The position numbers and the translations under genes were made by a program. DNA of 39,607 nt from an uncultured Clostridia bacterium (GTDB lineage: Bacteria > Bacillota > Clostridia > Christensenellales > UBA1242), in NCBI GenBank assembly GCA_944372335.1, contig CALVYQ010000011.1, positions 1 to 39,607 on the forward strand. Reading direction: 5' to 3'. Of this stretch, positions 15,387-24,050 are shown piece by piece (the stretch's first letter is position 1; each line of letters starts with the position of its first letter). The notes below the pieces were generated by a model. The model did not search any database. It was not told where the DNA came from and worked only from the letters and a program-made list of their open reading frames with translations.

Positions 15387-17423
15387 ATGGACGAAATGTT
15401 AAAAGTAGTCAATGTCAACAAGATATATAAAATCAATAAATACGAAAGTTTTCAAGCTTTACATAATATCTCCGTAGCATTTAAAAGCGGAGAACTTGTA
15501 TCTATTGTCGGAGAGAGCGGAAGTGGTAAATCTACCCTTATGAATCTAATTGGCGGGCTTGATTCTGATTTCACAGGGAATATCATTGTCGGTGACCAAG
15601 ATTTAAGTAAACTTTCAGATAAAGAACTTGACAGATATAGAAAAGATAAGGTAGGCTTTGTTTTTCAATCGTTTAATCTAATTCCTCATCTATCAATTCT
15701 CGACAATGTCACTCTCGCCCTCACCCTATCAAATGTTGGTGAAAAAGAAAAGGTGGAACGTGCAACAAACATCTTAAAACTTGTTGGGCTTGAATCTCAA
15801 ATCAAGAAAAAGCCAACACAGCTTTCTGGCGGACAAAAACAGAGAGTGGCCATTGCCCGTGCCCTTATAAATAACCCAGACATCATTATTGCCGATGAGC
15901 CAACAGGTGCACTTGACACAACAACAACCATGCAAATACTCAAAATTTTAAAAGAGATAGCCGACAGTGGTAAACTTGTCATCATGGTTACACACTCTGA
16001 AAAAGTCGCTTCAATTTCCTCTCGTGTGGTTGAAATTTCAGACGGCAGGATTGTCAGCGACAAAATAAATGAAAACTATAAAAAAGAAAAAGCCAAAATT
16101 TTTGTGCAGAAGGAAGCTTCAGATAAGAAAAATAAGCCATTAAAACAGAATTTATCCTATCTTTCAGCAATTAAATTAGCTTTTCATAATATGTGGGCTA
16201 GCAAAACTAAGAATATACTTATGGCATTTGGAGTGGCAATTGGTATAGGTAGTTTACTCCTTATGTTATGCTTTAGTTCTGGTATCACAGACTACATCAA
16301 CAACACAATGAAATCTTACTCTGACCCCACTATTGTGACAATTTCAAAACAGAGCGAAAGCCTAACAGATATTCCCCTTTTTGATGCTGAGGGCACAGAG
16401 ATTGAAGAAATAAAAAACGGTATTAATGATTATCTTGCCAAAAATGGCTATGATTATGTTGTGACTGACGACAATCTTGCACCCGGCTTTAATGTTATGA
16501 CCATGTTTGGCCCAATTTCAGCTTATCTTGAATATGATAAAAATAATGATAGCGAGATAACAGAAGACGAGAGGATAAGTATATATTATCTCTACACCAC
16601 TCCGCCATACTACACAGAAACAAATCTGGTAGAGGGCGAAATGGCAACAAGTTCTGGTGGCATCATGTTGACGCCTGCTGTTTATAATTTCTTTGGAGAA
16701 GAATCCCCAATTGGTAAAAAGGTGGATTTTTTCGTGGATATTAACCTGCAAGGTTTTGACCAAGAAATTCCAATAAATCGAGTGGAGATAACCGGCATTG
16801 TTGATACTTCTGTTATGAGTGGATTTCCTATTTTATACATAGACTATAATTTCTTCATGTCATACTATGCAAACTATGCCACCCCTCAACCTTCCACCTA
16901 CTACATTCAAACAGAAAGCGAGAAAATTTCAAGTGCGATAAATAGATATATCTCCACGCTTGATGGTTACACAGGTTCTATTGAAGAGAGTTTAGCAAAT
17001 ATGTTCCAAAGCATGGGAAGTACCATTGGCAATTCACTAGTTATATTATCCGTTATCTCACTTGTTGTGTCGGCTATTATGATTTTGGTTGTCATGTATA
17101 TGAGTGTCTCAGAACGAACAAAGGAAATTGGCGTTTTAAAATCTATCGGTGCTAGAAAGAAAGATATTCATCGCATCTTCTCCTCAGAGAGTTTCCTTGT
17201 AGGGCTACTTAGTGGCGTTTGCGGGCTTATTGTTGCTGGCTTTTTGATTTTAATTATTTACTTCATTTTAATATCCCTTGTAGGCATAGCTCCTCTCTCA
17301 TTTAAATGGTACTACATATTCATAGCCCTTGGAGTTTCAGTTGTCATCAGTATTTTAAGCGGACTATATCCAGCAAGTAAAGCCGCCCGCCTTGACCCTG
17401 TAGAATCTCTTAGACGTGAATAA
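15387..17423 (+). CDS. MacB-like ABC transporter, ATPase fused to FtsX-type permease
   Basis: A 678-residue single-chain ABC exporter of the MacB/LolCDE mechanotransmission class. The N-terminal ATPase has Walker A GESGSGKST (42-50), Q-loop VFQSFN, signature LSGGQ (146-150), Walker B IIIADE (166-171) and the H-loop in VTHSEK. A linker to about 260 leads to the first membrane helix (about 275-297), a large extracellular domain (about 300-535), and three further helices at the C-terminus (about 540-565, 595-625, 640-662) with the usual SERTKEIGVLKSIGARKKDI loop and the closing SGLYPASKAARLDPVESLR. In Gram-positive bacteria such proteins often export peptides or sense antibiotics, and the usual companion is a separate permease or a membrane fusion protein. 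Neither is seen here. Substrate unknown. Confidence 0.92.
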   Translation: MDEMLKVVNVNKIYKINKYESFQALHNISVAFKSGELVSIVGESGSGKSTLMNLIGGLDSDFTGNIIVGDQDLSKLSDKELDRYRKDKVGFVFQSFNLIPHLSILDNVTLALTLSNVGEKEKVERATNILKLVGLESQIKKKPTQLSGGQKQRVAIARALINNPDIIIADEPTGALDTTTTMQILKILKEIADSGKLVIMVTHSEKVASISSRVVEISDGRIVSDKINENYKKEKAKIFVQKEASDKKNKPLKQNLSYLSAIKLAFHNMWASKTKNILMAFGVAIGIGSLLLMLCFSSGITDYINNTMKSYSDPTIVTISKQSESLTDIPLFDAEGTEIEEIKNGINDYLAKNGYDYVVTDDNLAPGFNVMTMFGPISAYLEYDKNNDSEITEDERISIYYLYTTPPYYTETNLVEGEMATSSGGIMLTPAVYNFFGEESPIGKKVDFFVDINLQGFDQEIPINRVEITGIVDTSVMSGFPILYIDYNFFMSYYANYATPQPSTYYIQTESEKISSAINRYISTLDGYTGSIEESLANMFQSMGSTIGNSLVILSVISLVVSAIMILVVMYMSVSERTKEIGVLKSIGARKKDIHRIFSSESFLVGLLSGVCGLIVAGFLILIIYFILISLVGIAPLSFKWYYIFIALGVSVVISILSGLYPASKAARLDPVESLRRE

Positions 17424-17437
17424 AATTCGGAGAAAAT

Positions 17438-18172
17438 ATGGTTGACAAAAGTGAAATTAAAAAATTTTTATTGGATAACGCCTCAGAAAACGGACGAAAA
17501 TTTCAAGAAAAATTAATATACACACTTCTGCCCGTCTATGGTATAAGCACTCCTAAACTTAGAAAATATGCCACCTACTTAGCAAAAAATGGCGTTCTTC
17601 CATCGGGCATCGACAACACTTCAAGCGAAGAGATTGTCTTAAAAGGACTTGTTCTGTCTAAACAAAAATGGAGTGATTTAAAAATTATTGAGGAATATGA
17701 AAAGTTCAATTCATATATTGATAATTGGGGAACATGCGACACTATTACCCCTTCTTTAAAACGCCTTAAAACTGAGAATGGGAAAAAATATTTTCTTCAT
17801 CTCCTTTCCGATGAAAATTTTTATAAGCGAAGAATTGGTATCATTGGCTTAATGTCGCAATTTATTAATGATGATAATTTAGATGAAATTATTGATGCCC
17901 TTATAAATCTAGCAAAAACGCTTTCAGCAAACACTTCCTACTCTTTCAGCGGAACAACAGAGGAAAAAATTAAAAATTTAAGCGAATATTATGTCAAAAT
18001 GGCAATAAGTTGGTATCTCTGCACACTTATTTGCAAAAAGTATGATTATGGCAAAAAGGCACTTCAAAAATTTTCCGATAAATTTATTCGTAACAAAGCA
18101 ATTTCAAAGTGCCATGACTCCTTTCGCCTCTCACCAGCCCAAAAAGAGGAATTAAAAAAACTTAAAATATAA
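17438..18172 (+). CDS. AlkD-like DNA alkylation repair protein
   Basis: A 244-residue protein of the AlkC/AlkD family of DNA glycosylases built from HEAT-like repeats. AlkD removes bulky or positively charged alkylated bases. It is all helical, with YGISTPKLRKYA near 35-46, DNWGTCDT near 96-103 (the aspartate and tryptophan region that contacts the lesion in the family), and KRRIGIIGLM near 131-140. The segment EYYVKMAISWYLC near 188-200 is typical of the clostridial members. It follows the ABC transporter by 14 bases with GGAG upstream, so the two may share a transcript. It is followed by a clear terminator. Confidence 0.85.
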   Translation: MVDKSEIKKFLLDNASENGRKFQEKLIYTLLPVYGISTPKLRKYATYLAKNGVLPSGIDNTSSEEIVLKGLVLSKQKWSDLKIIEEYEKFNSYIDNWGTCDTITPSLKRLKTENGKKYFLHLLSDENFYKRRIGIIGLMSQFINDDNLDEIIDALINLAKTLSANTSYSFSGTTEEKIKNLSEYYVKMAISWYLCTLICKKYDYGKKALQKFSDKFIRNKAISKCHDSFRLSPAQKEELKKLKI

Positions 18173-18212
18173 AAATTAATTAAAAATAAAATATAATAAA
18201 CGAATTTATAAG

Positions 18213-18239
18213 AATATTGGAGCAATTCCAATATTTTTT
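18213..18239 (+). terminator. Intrinsic terminator after the AlkD-like gene
   Basis: AATATTGGA (18213-18221) pairs perfectly with TCCAATATT (18227-18235) around GCAAT and runs into six T. It ends plus-strand transcription between two convergent genes. Confidence 0.85.
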
Positions 18240-18274
18240 ATTAGTTTAAAGAATATATAAAATTTAAAATTTTA

Positions 18275-19369
18275 TTAATATTTTCTCGCTCGATTATAAA
18301 TTTCATCAATATCCGATTTTGAAAAATATGCACCATATTCGCTTTGCATAGAATTCCAAATTCTATTAAAATTCCCCACCATATTAATGCGTTCGTCCAA
18401 TGTGACTAATCCCCTTCTCTCATAGTCTGCCATTCTTTTATTACAAAAATCTGGAATTAGATCCATAATTAATTTTACATTTTTAGCAGGCAATTCGCCC
18501 GTTCTTTGATAATTAATGAACCAACTATCTATCGCATGGCAAACTGTACGCCAAGCATCATCTCCCATATATTTATCAAACTCTTTCTCAATATGCATTG
18601 GGTCAAAAACGATTCCATATAGGAAATCATTGCCACGAACTACTGAGCCATCTCCAAGTTTATTAGTTAATGTAAAAATACCATACCCAGCGTCAACGTA
18701 AGATTGATAATTGAAATTTGAATCACCAACATTTGAAAATGCAGCAATCATCAATCTTGTGATTGACGTGAAAAAGGTGTAACCTGTTTGCTGATTCCCT
18801 GTTGTTGTGTAGTTATTGCGTAAAACATCATCAACTGTCGTATATGTGATTGTTGGAGCATAATTATTTATTGCCATGGCAGAAATTATATCCATCATTG
18901 TCTCATTAAACATCTTTCCATAATAGTGATTTCCAACCAGCTTACCTGTTTTTGGGTCAGTTTCTTTGATAAGTCCTGCACTATTTTCTCTAACTACTCC
19001 CTTTTTTGTAATCTTTTTGGAGGTTGCTGAAGATAATAAATCAACAAAGGCATGGCAAAACTCATGTACACCCTCATGCTCTATCCACTTTCGTTTATCG
19101 ACTGGAGCGTTTGTATATCCCCACATTTCAATGATAATTTTATCTTCATCATCAAACCTACATACACCAGGAGTATTTGAGTTTATGTATTCCTTATTTA
19201 TTCCCCAAGGGATAATTTCCACTTTTTTCACATATTCAGCAAACATTTCTCTCATAATAGATGTTTTGTCCTTATTGTTTTTTGAGCCAAAAATCATATT
19301 TGCAATGTATGAAAACGAATTTTCAATCAATTTTCTATCTGCATCTGATTTGTAGATATATTTTGTCAT
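18275..19369 (-). CDS. Putative zinc metallopeptidase with HExxH motif
   Basis: A 364-residue protein, not assigned to a named family. It carries two interlocked HExxH motifs, HEGVH (98-102) and HEFCH (102-106), sharing His102. About 50 residues later comes NETMMD (155-160), a good candidate for the downstream glutamate ligand of gluzincins. The stretch between is rich in Ser, Thr and Lys. There is no signal peptide, membrane segment or lipobox. The C-terminal half is helical with aromatic residues and is not recognised. The ATG at 19369 has AGGAGG upstream. The gene stands alone, convergent with the AlkD-like gene and divergent from a lipoprotein. Its promoter contains a run of nine C in the spacer, so expression may vary between cells. 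Confidence 0.7.
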   Translation of the reverse strand: MTKYIYKSDADRKLIENSFSYIANMIFGSKNNKDKTSIMREMFAEYVKKVEIIPWGINKEYINSNTPGVCRFDDEDKIIIEMWGYTNAPVDKRKWIEHEGVHEFCHAFVDLLSSATSKKITKKGVVRENSAGLIKETDPKTGKLVGNHYYGKMFNETMMDIISAMAINNYAPTITYTTVDDVLRNNYTTTGNQQTGYTFFTSITRLMIAAFSNVGDSNFNYQSYVDAGYGIFTLTNKLGDGSVVRGNDFLYGIVFDPMHIEKEFDKYMGDDAWRTVCHAIDSWFINYQRTGELPAKNVKLIMDLIPDFCNKRMADYERRGLVTLDERINMVGNFNRIWNSMQSEYGAYFSKSDIDEIYNRARKY

Positions 19370-19390
19370 TTTACCTCCTACATTTTTCTA

Positions 19391-19419
19391 ATTTTAACAC
19401 GGGGGGGGGAGTTGGTCAA
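19391..19419 (-). promoter_or_regulatory. Zincin promoter with a nine-C tract in the spacer
   Basis: On the minus strand TTGACC (19419-19414) and TAAAAT (19396-19391) are separated by exactly 17 bases, with TGT just before the -10 box. The spacer reads AACT, then nine C (plus-strand G at 19401-19409), then GTGT. A gain or loss of one or two C would move the boxes away from the best spacing. This is the only long homopolymer of C or G in this AT-rich gap. Confidence 0.7.
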
Positions 19420-19512
19420 GGCTTTAACATAAAAATTAAAAAAATAAAGTTTTTTATTAGTTTAAAACAAAATTTCTGCTTTAAACATAGACTTTATTTG
19501 TAAGGAGGAAAA

Positions 19513-20541
19513 ATGAAAATTTGGAAAAGACTAACGCTACTTTGCTTGGCATTACTTATGGTGGCAACAAGCGGACTTCTCTTTGGCTGTAACAAAAAAG
19601 ATTACAACAAGATTGAACTCAATGAAGTCACCCACAGCATCTTCTATGCCCCGCTCTATGTTGCGATAAATAACGGCTATTTTGAAGATGAAGACTTAAC
19701 AGTCACCCTAACAAATGGTGGAGGCTCTAACACTTCAATGAGTGCACTTCTTTCAGGCTCCGCTGATATGATTTTGGCAGGGCCAGAAACAGCGGTATAT
19801 ACCAATCAGCAAGGTGTTGCAAATGCCCCTGTTGTGTTTGGTCAACTGACGCAATGCGATGGTTCTTTTATCGTGTCAAAAGAAACGGTTGAAGATTTCA
19901 CCTTAGATGACCTTGTAGGAGAGACTATCATCGGCGGAAGAGCTGGCGGACTTCCTGCAATGACACTTCAATACATCATCGAATCGCAGGGCTACGAAAT
20001 TGGCACCGGTGCTGACCAAATAAATTTAAGAACCGATGTTGCCTTCGACCTTACTGCAAGTGTTTGGGAAAATGATAGCACAGTTAAATATTGCACCCTA
20101 TTTGAACCTACTGCAACCAATATTGTAAACGCAGTGTCTGGTTCTGAGATTGTGGCAAGTTTAGGCGAACTTTCTGGCTCAATTCCATACACCTGCTTTA
20201 TCGCTCGTGAAAATTATATTGAAGATCACAGTGATGTTGTCGAAAAATTTTTAACGGCCGTTAAGCGTGCATATAGTTATATCGTCACCAATGATTCCTA
20301 CGCAGTTGCTCAAGCACTTCTTCCGTCTTTTGATGGAAACACTGTAGAAGAATTACAAATCGCTGTTGAGCAATATGTAGCAATCAATGCATGGAGTTCA
20401 AATATGATTATGTCAAGTCAAAGTTTTGATAATCTTATGAATGTTATGCTTAATGCTGGCGTTATCACAGAAAAATCAGTTTTCTCTGAAGTTGTTGACA
20501 ACACCTATGTTGAAAATTTACTTGAAGAAAATGTGGCATAA
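19513..20541 (+). CDS. NMT1/THI5-type substrate-binding lipoprotein
   Basis: A 342-residue lipoprotein resembling periplasmic-binding proteins of the SsuA/ThiY/NMT1 group, which deliver sulfonates, pyrimidine thiamine precursors or similar small molecules to an ABC importer. The signal peptide (1-25) ends in LLFGC with the lipid-anchored Cys26. Conserved stretches include FYAPLYVAINNGYFEDEDL, GGGSNTSMSALLSGSADM and the IGGRAGGLPAMTLQYI loop. TAAGGAGG precedes the ATG. No permease or ATPase gene adjoins it, and no TPP riboswitch was found upstream, so the ligand cannot be told from context. It is followed by a long hairpin terminator. Confidence 0.85.
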   Translation: MKIWKRLTLLCLALLMVATSGLLFGCNKKDYNKIELNEVTHSIFYAPLYVAINNGYFEDEDLTVTLTNGGGSNTSMSALLSGSADMILAGPETAVYTNQQGVANAPVVFGQLTQCDGSFIVSKETVEDFTLDDLVGETIIGGRAGGLPAMTLQYIIESQGYEIGTGADQINLRTDVAFDLTASVWENDSTVKYCTLFEPTATNIVNAVSGSEIVASLGELSGSIPYTCFIARENYIEDHSDVVEKFLTAVKRAYSYIVTNDSYAVAQALLPSFDGNTVEELQIAVEQYVAINAWSSNMIMSSQSFDNLMNVMLNAGVITEKSVFSEVVDNTYVENLLEENVA

Positions 20542-20576
20542 AAAATTAAAATAAATCTCTAAAATTTTATTCTTTT

Positions 20577-20637
20577 AAAAAAATCACTATTTTTAACTAA
20601 AATTTTAATAAAAAATTGAAAAAATAGTGATTTTTTT
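20577..20637. terminator. Long-stem terminator, bidirectional
   Basis: An 18-bp perfect stem, with TCACTA at its core and A/T runs on each side, pairs 20577-20594 with 20620-20637 around a 25-base AT-rich loop. The flanking A-run and T-run give a U-tail on either strand. It lies between the convergent lipoprotein and pepF units. Confidence 0.75.
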
Positions 20638-20678
20638 ATTATTTTTATAAAATAAATATTTTTAAATATAAAATTAAT

Positions 20679-20713
20679 AAAAAACAATCCAAATTTTCTT
20701 TGAATTGTTTTTA
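20679..20713 (-). terminator. Terminator of the ileS-pepF operon
   Basis: ACAAT and CAAA pair with TTTG and ATTGT with one mismatch and a short loop, flanked by A6 on the plus strand, so the minus-strand RNA ends in a U-run. It lies directly after the pepF stop. Confidence 0.65.
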
Positions 20714-20719
20714 TTTATA

Positions 20720-22501
20720 TCATTTAATTAATTTATTCATATTTTTTAGATAATCTTTGCAATAGGCAAAAACATCGTCGTAAATCTCTTCGTTTTCAAG
20801 GTCGCAACCACAGCGTTTTAAAAGTGTGATAGGGCTGGCAGTTGAACCAGAGGATAGGAATTTTTTATATCTTTCAACCGCTCCGTCAGCTTTTCCTAAT
20901 ATATTTCTTGCGATATTGATTGCCGAAATCATGCCCGTTGCATATTTATATACATAAAAGTGCGAATAGAAGTGTGGAATGCGAGCCCACTCATATTGCA
21001 TCTCCTCAATTTCTTCCACCTTTTCGCCGTGGTAGAAATCGTTTAGCTCTCTATATTTATTGCACATACTTTCTCGAGTTAAAGCCTCACCTTTTTCAAA
21101 GCTACTATGCGTCCATTCTTCAAATTCACTAAACATCGTCTGTCTAAATATTGTTGAGCGAACCTCAGTGAGAAAGTAGTCATAATAATATATTTTCTCT
21201 TCATCTGTTTTGGCGTTTTTGAGAAGATAGTCAAGAAGGAGCATTTCATTCGTTGTGCTGGCAACTTCTGCCACAAAGATGACATATCCTGCAGTTTGGA
21301 TAGGCTGATGAGTGTCGGATAGATATGAGTGCATAGCGTGGCCTAATTCGTGAGCAAGCGTAAATACAGAAGAGAGATTTCCTTCAAAATTACAAAGCAC
21401 AACAGGAGTCGCACCATAGCACCCCCAAGAGAATGCCCCGCTATCCTTATTGAGATTAGGATAGACATCAATCCAACGCTCCTTAACCGCCCTATCTATC
21501 AATTTTACATAATCCTCACCAAGCACGCTTAATGCTTTTTTGATTACATCAATCGCCTCTTCAAAGGTAAACTTTTGCTTTGGCATATTGGAAATTGGTG
21601 CGAAAGTGTCATAAATTGCCACCTTATCAAGTTTAAGTGCCTTTCTTTTTATCTCGTAAAAATCTTGAAGTATTTTGACATTTTCTCGCACTTTTCTTAT
21701 AAGCAAATAATAGGCTTTTTCACTTGCTTCTTCCTCATAAATTTCTCTTGAAAGAGCAGATTTATAATTTCTAATTTTAGCAAAAGTGCAAGCCTCTTTA
21801 ACATCACTAGCATAATTGTTGGCAATAAAGTTGATAAATTCGCCAAACTTGCCATTCATTCTCTTATAGGCATTTTTTCGTAGCGTTCTATCTTCGCTTT
21901 CAGCATACACTGAAAAATTTGATTGATTGAATGAGTGTTTCTTCTTATCCTTATCCTCAATCTCGCCAAAATCTAAATCGACATCGGCAAACTTGTCAAA
22001 ATTATCAGAAAAGCCACCAAGAAAATTACCCAATTTTGAAATCAAAAGTTCCTCTTTTTTCGACAAAATATGTTTTTTATCTCGCCTTATTGCCTCAAAA
22101 AGCCTTTTATAATTTTTAAAACGCTTATTTTTTTGCAAATTTTTTAATTTTTCATCAGAGAAACCAGCCATTTCCACTTCAATATAGGAAGAGAGAGTGG
22201 AATATTGTGTTCGGAGAGTGTTTAATTTATCACACATCTCATTCGCCTTTGTGTCAGCATTATCTACCTTTTTTGAAAGTTCACTATAGAGCGTTAAAAA
22301 GCCAAACTCCTTGCTGAAGGCATAACTTTTCTCTAGACAATCAAAGAGCATATCGTCATCTTCAAGCTTCCCCTCATATTCGCATATTAACTTTATCCTT
22401 TTTTCAAGCTTTTTCATGCGTCTATAAAAATCTTCATCATTTTTACAGAATTTAGTGATATCCCACTTATATTTTTCGGCAATTTCACTTCTCTTTTTCA
22501 T
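20720..22501 (-). CDS. pepF: Oligoendopeptidase F
   Basis: A 593-residue M3-family zinc metallopeptidase that cleaves short peptides in the cytoplasm. The zinc motif HELGH is at 384-388, followed by the second-half ligand region VAEVASTTNEMLLLDYLL, and the substrate-loop Tyr/His segment HFYSHFYVYKYATG is near the C-terminus. Length and the long helical N-terminus (SEIAEKYKWDITKFCKNDED) fit PepF. The ATG at 22501 is preceded by GAGGT formed by the end of the pseudouridine synthase gene, one base after that gene's stop. It is the last gene of the T-box-led ileS operon, linking peptide turnover to isoleucine supply. Confidence 0.95.
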   Translation of the reverse strand: MKKRSEIAEKYKWDITKFCKNDEDFYRRMKKLEKRIKLICEYEGKLEDDDMLFDCLEKSYAFSKEFGFLTLYSELSKKVDNADTKANEMCDKLNTLRTQYSTLSSYIEVEMAGFSDEKLKNLQKNKRFKNYKRLFEAIRRDKKHILSKKEELLISKLGNFLGGFSDNFDKFADVDLDFGEIEDKDKKKHSFNQSNFSVYAESEDRTLRKNAYKRMNGKFGEFINFIANNYASDVKEACTFAKIRNYKSALSREIYEEEASEKAYYLLIRKVRENVKILQDFYEIKRKALKLDKVAIYDTFAPISNMPKQKFTFEEAIDVIKKALSVLGEDYVKLIDRAVKERWIDVYPNLNKDSGAFSWGCYGATPVVLCNFEGNLSSVFTLAHELGHAMHSYLSDTHQPIQTAGYVIFVAEVASTTNEMLLLDYLLKNAKTDEEKIYYYDYFLTEVRSTIFRQTMFSEFEEWTHSSFEKGEALTRESMCNKYRELNDFYHGEKVEEIEEMQYEWARIPHFYSHFYVYKYATGMISAINIARNILGKADGAVERYKKFLSSGSTASPITLLKRCGCDLENEEIYDDVFAYCKDYLKNMNKLIK

Positions 22502-22502
22502 A

Positions 22503-23201
22503 CTACCTCACAAAATATTTCTCCATATTAAATCTCTTCCACGGTTCTTTTGTGGTGTCAGGACAGGCAATAAACACCATTTTATCTTTAGTGGTTGGGT
22601 GGGTAAAAATTAGCCTGCCCGCCCAAAGCCCCAGATTTTTAGAGGACATATTTTTATTTTTGCCATATTTAGCGTCACCATACAATGGATAGCCAAAAGA
22701 GGAAAGTTGCACACGTATTTGGTGACTTCGCCCGGTGAGTATTCTCACTTCAAGCAAACTCATTTCGCCATCATTTTCAAGTTCTTTATAATTTAATTCT
22801 GCCTTTTTAGCTCCGCTTGTAAGCATAGGAACAACCTTAACAATGTTTTCCTTCTCATTCTTTTCAAGGTAATTTACAAGTGTCTTACTTTTTTCTCTGA
22901 CCACCTTTGTTGTGACAGCATAATATACCTTTTCAACATCGTGACTAGCAAATTCCTCAGAAAGCCTTTTTGCAGACTTAGAATTTCTTGCGAACACCAT
23001 AATTCCACCGGTTGGCCTATCAAGTCTATGCACAAGCCCAACAAAAGCTTCGCCCGGCTTATTATACTTTTCTTTGATGTAGTTTTTGACCATGGTCAGC
23101 ATATCAACATCTTTACTCTCATCGCTCTGCGTTGGTACATTTTGAGGTTTTATAACGACCACAATTTGATTATCTTCATATAGCACATTTAATTTTTCCA
23201 T
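22503..23201 (-). CDS. RluA-family pseudouridine synthase
   Basis: A 232-residue pseudouridine synthase of the RluA group, which isomerises uridine in rRNA or tRNA. The catalytic aspartate is Asp61 in HRLDRPTGG. Other family blocks are VVVIKPQNVPTQ, GRSHQIRVQLSSFGYPLYGD and LWAGRLIFTHP. There is no S4 domain, so it resembles the small single-domain members. An in-frame start at 23225 is possible, but ATG 23201 has a GGTGA site and begins directly at the conserved fold. It overlaps the end of the methyltransferase gene by 13 bases. Target uridine unknown. Confidence 0.9.
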   Translation of the reverse strand: MEKLNVLYEDNQIVVVIKPQNVPTQSDESKDVDMLTMVKNYIKEKYNKPGEAFVGLVHRLDRPTGGIMVFARNSKSAKRLSEEFASHDVEKVYYAVTTKVVREKSKTLVNYLEKNEKENIVKVVPMLTSGAKKAELNYKELENDGEMSLLEVRILTGRSHQIRVQLSSFGYPLYGDAKYGKNKNMSSKNLGLWAGRLIFTHPTTKDKMVFIACPDTTKEPWKRFNMEKYFVR

Positions 23202-24037
23202 ATCTTCACCCCTGTTGCACCACACGGCAAAATATATTCTTCCTCTGTTGGCAAGCCTATCTCGTCAGCCTCAACGCCGTCACTTCCAAAAACTCCTTTA
23301 AGTAGATTGGCAATCACTGTTGGTTGAAGCCCTGTTGTGTAGGAGTTGATAAGCACAAAAAGAGGATTATTTGATACGACCTTTTTTACAAGTTCCAGAA
23401 AGTCAGCTAAATTATCTTCAAGCTTCCACATCTCACCACTTGGCCCTCTGCCATAGCTTGGAGGATCCATTATGATAGCATCATAGAAATTTCCACGTCT
23501 AATTTCACGCTCAATAAACTTTTGGCAATCATCAACGATAAAGCGGATATTAGATATGCCGTTTAGCTTCGCATTTTCTTTCGCTCTTTCCACCATACCC
23601 TTTGAAGCATCAACGTGCGTGACAGATGCCCCGACTTTTGCTAGTGCCACCGATGCACCGCCAGTGTAAGCAAAAAGATTTAAAACTTTTATTTCACGCC
23701 TACTCTCTTTAACAAGCTTTTGCATAAGTTCCCAGTTGACCGCCTGTTCAGGAAAGATACCGGTGTGCTTAAAGCCCATAGGTTTAACTATGAACCTTAA
23801 ATCTTTCCAAGAAATCTGCCAAGAGTCCGGCAATGTCTTATTATAATGCCAAAGTCCGCCACCCTCACGCTTTTCATAGTATGCGTCAATATCTTTTCGC
23901 TTAAATAGGTTATTTTTTGCGTGCCAAATAACCTGCGGGTCAGGACGGAGCAAGTTGAACTTTCCCCAAGTTTCCAGCTTATATCCGTCCCCCGTTGACA
24001 GCACTCTATAGTCTTTCCAAGCCTTTGCTAATCTCAT
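23189..24037 (-). CDS. Class I SAM-dependent methyltransferase, RlmI-like without PUA domain
   Basis: A 282-residue methyltransferase of the RlmI/COG1092 group, which makes 5-methylcytosine in 23S rRNA in known members. The SAM loop is LNLFAYTGGASVAL (119-132), the acidic end of strand 2 is HVDASKGMV, and the motif IV equivalent is DPPSYGRG (191-198). The long N-terminal part (1-110) has the WGKFNLLRPDPQ and LPDSWQISW segments typical of short members. Longer RlmI proteins have an N-terminal PUA domain, absent here. It follows ileS by 13 bases. The target base is unknown; rRNA is the likely substrate. Confidence 0.85.
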   Translation of the reverse strand: MRLAKAWKDYRVLSTGDGYKLETWGKFNLLRPDPQVIWHAKNNLFKRKDIDAYYEKREGGGLWHYNKTLPDSWQISWKDLRFIVKPMGFKHTGIFPEQAVNWELMQKLVKESRREIKVLNLFAYTGGASVALAKVGASVTHVDASKGMVERAKENAKLNGISNIRFIVDDCQKFIEREIRRGNFYDAIIMDPPSYGRGPSGEMWKLEDNLADFLELVKKVVSNNPLFVLINSYTTGLQPTVIANLLKGVFGSDGVEADEIGLPTEEEYILPCGATGVKIWKN

Positions 24038-24050
24038 ATTTCTCCTTGAA

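Noticed and set aside
19370-19512. TPP or other riboswitch ahead of the NMT1-type lipoprotein
   Set aside because: The 143-base gap is AT-rich with no CUGAGA or other conserved riboswitch core; its only notable part is the nine-G/C tract, which fits the opposite-strand promoter.
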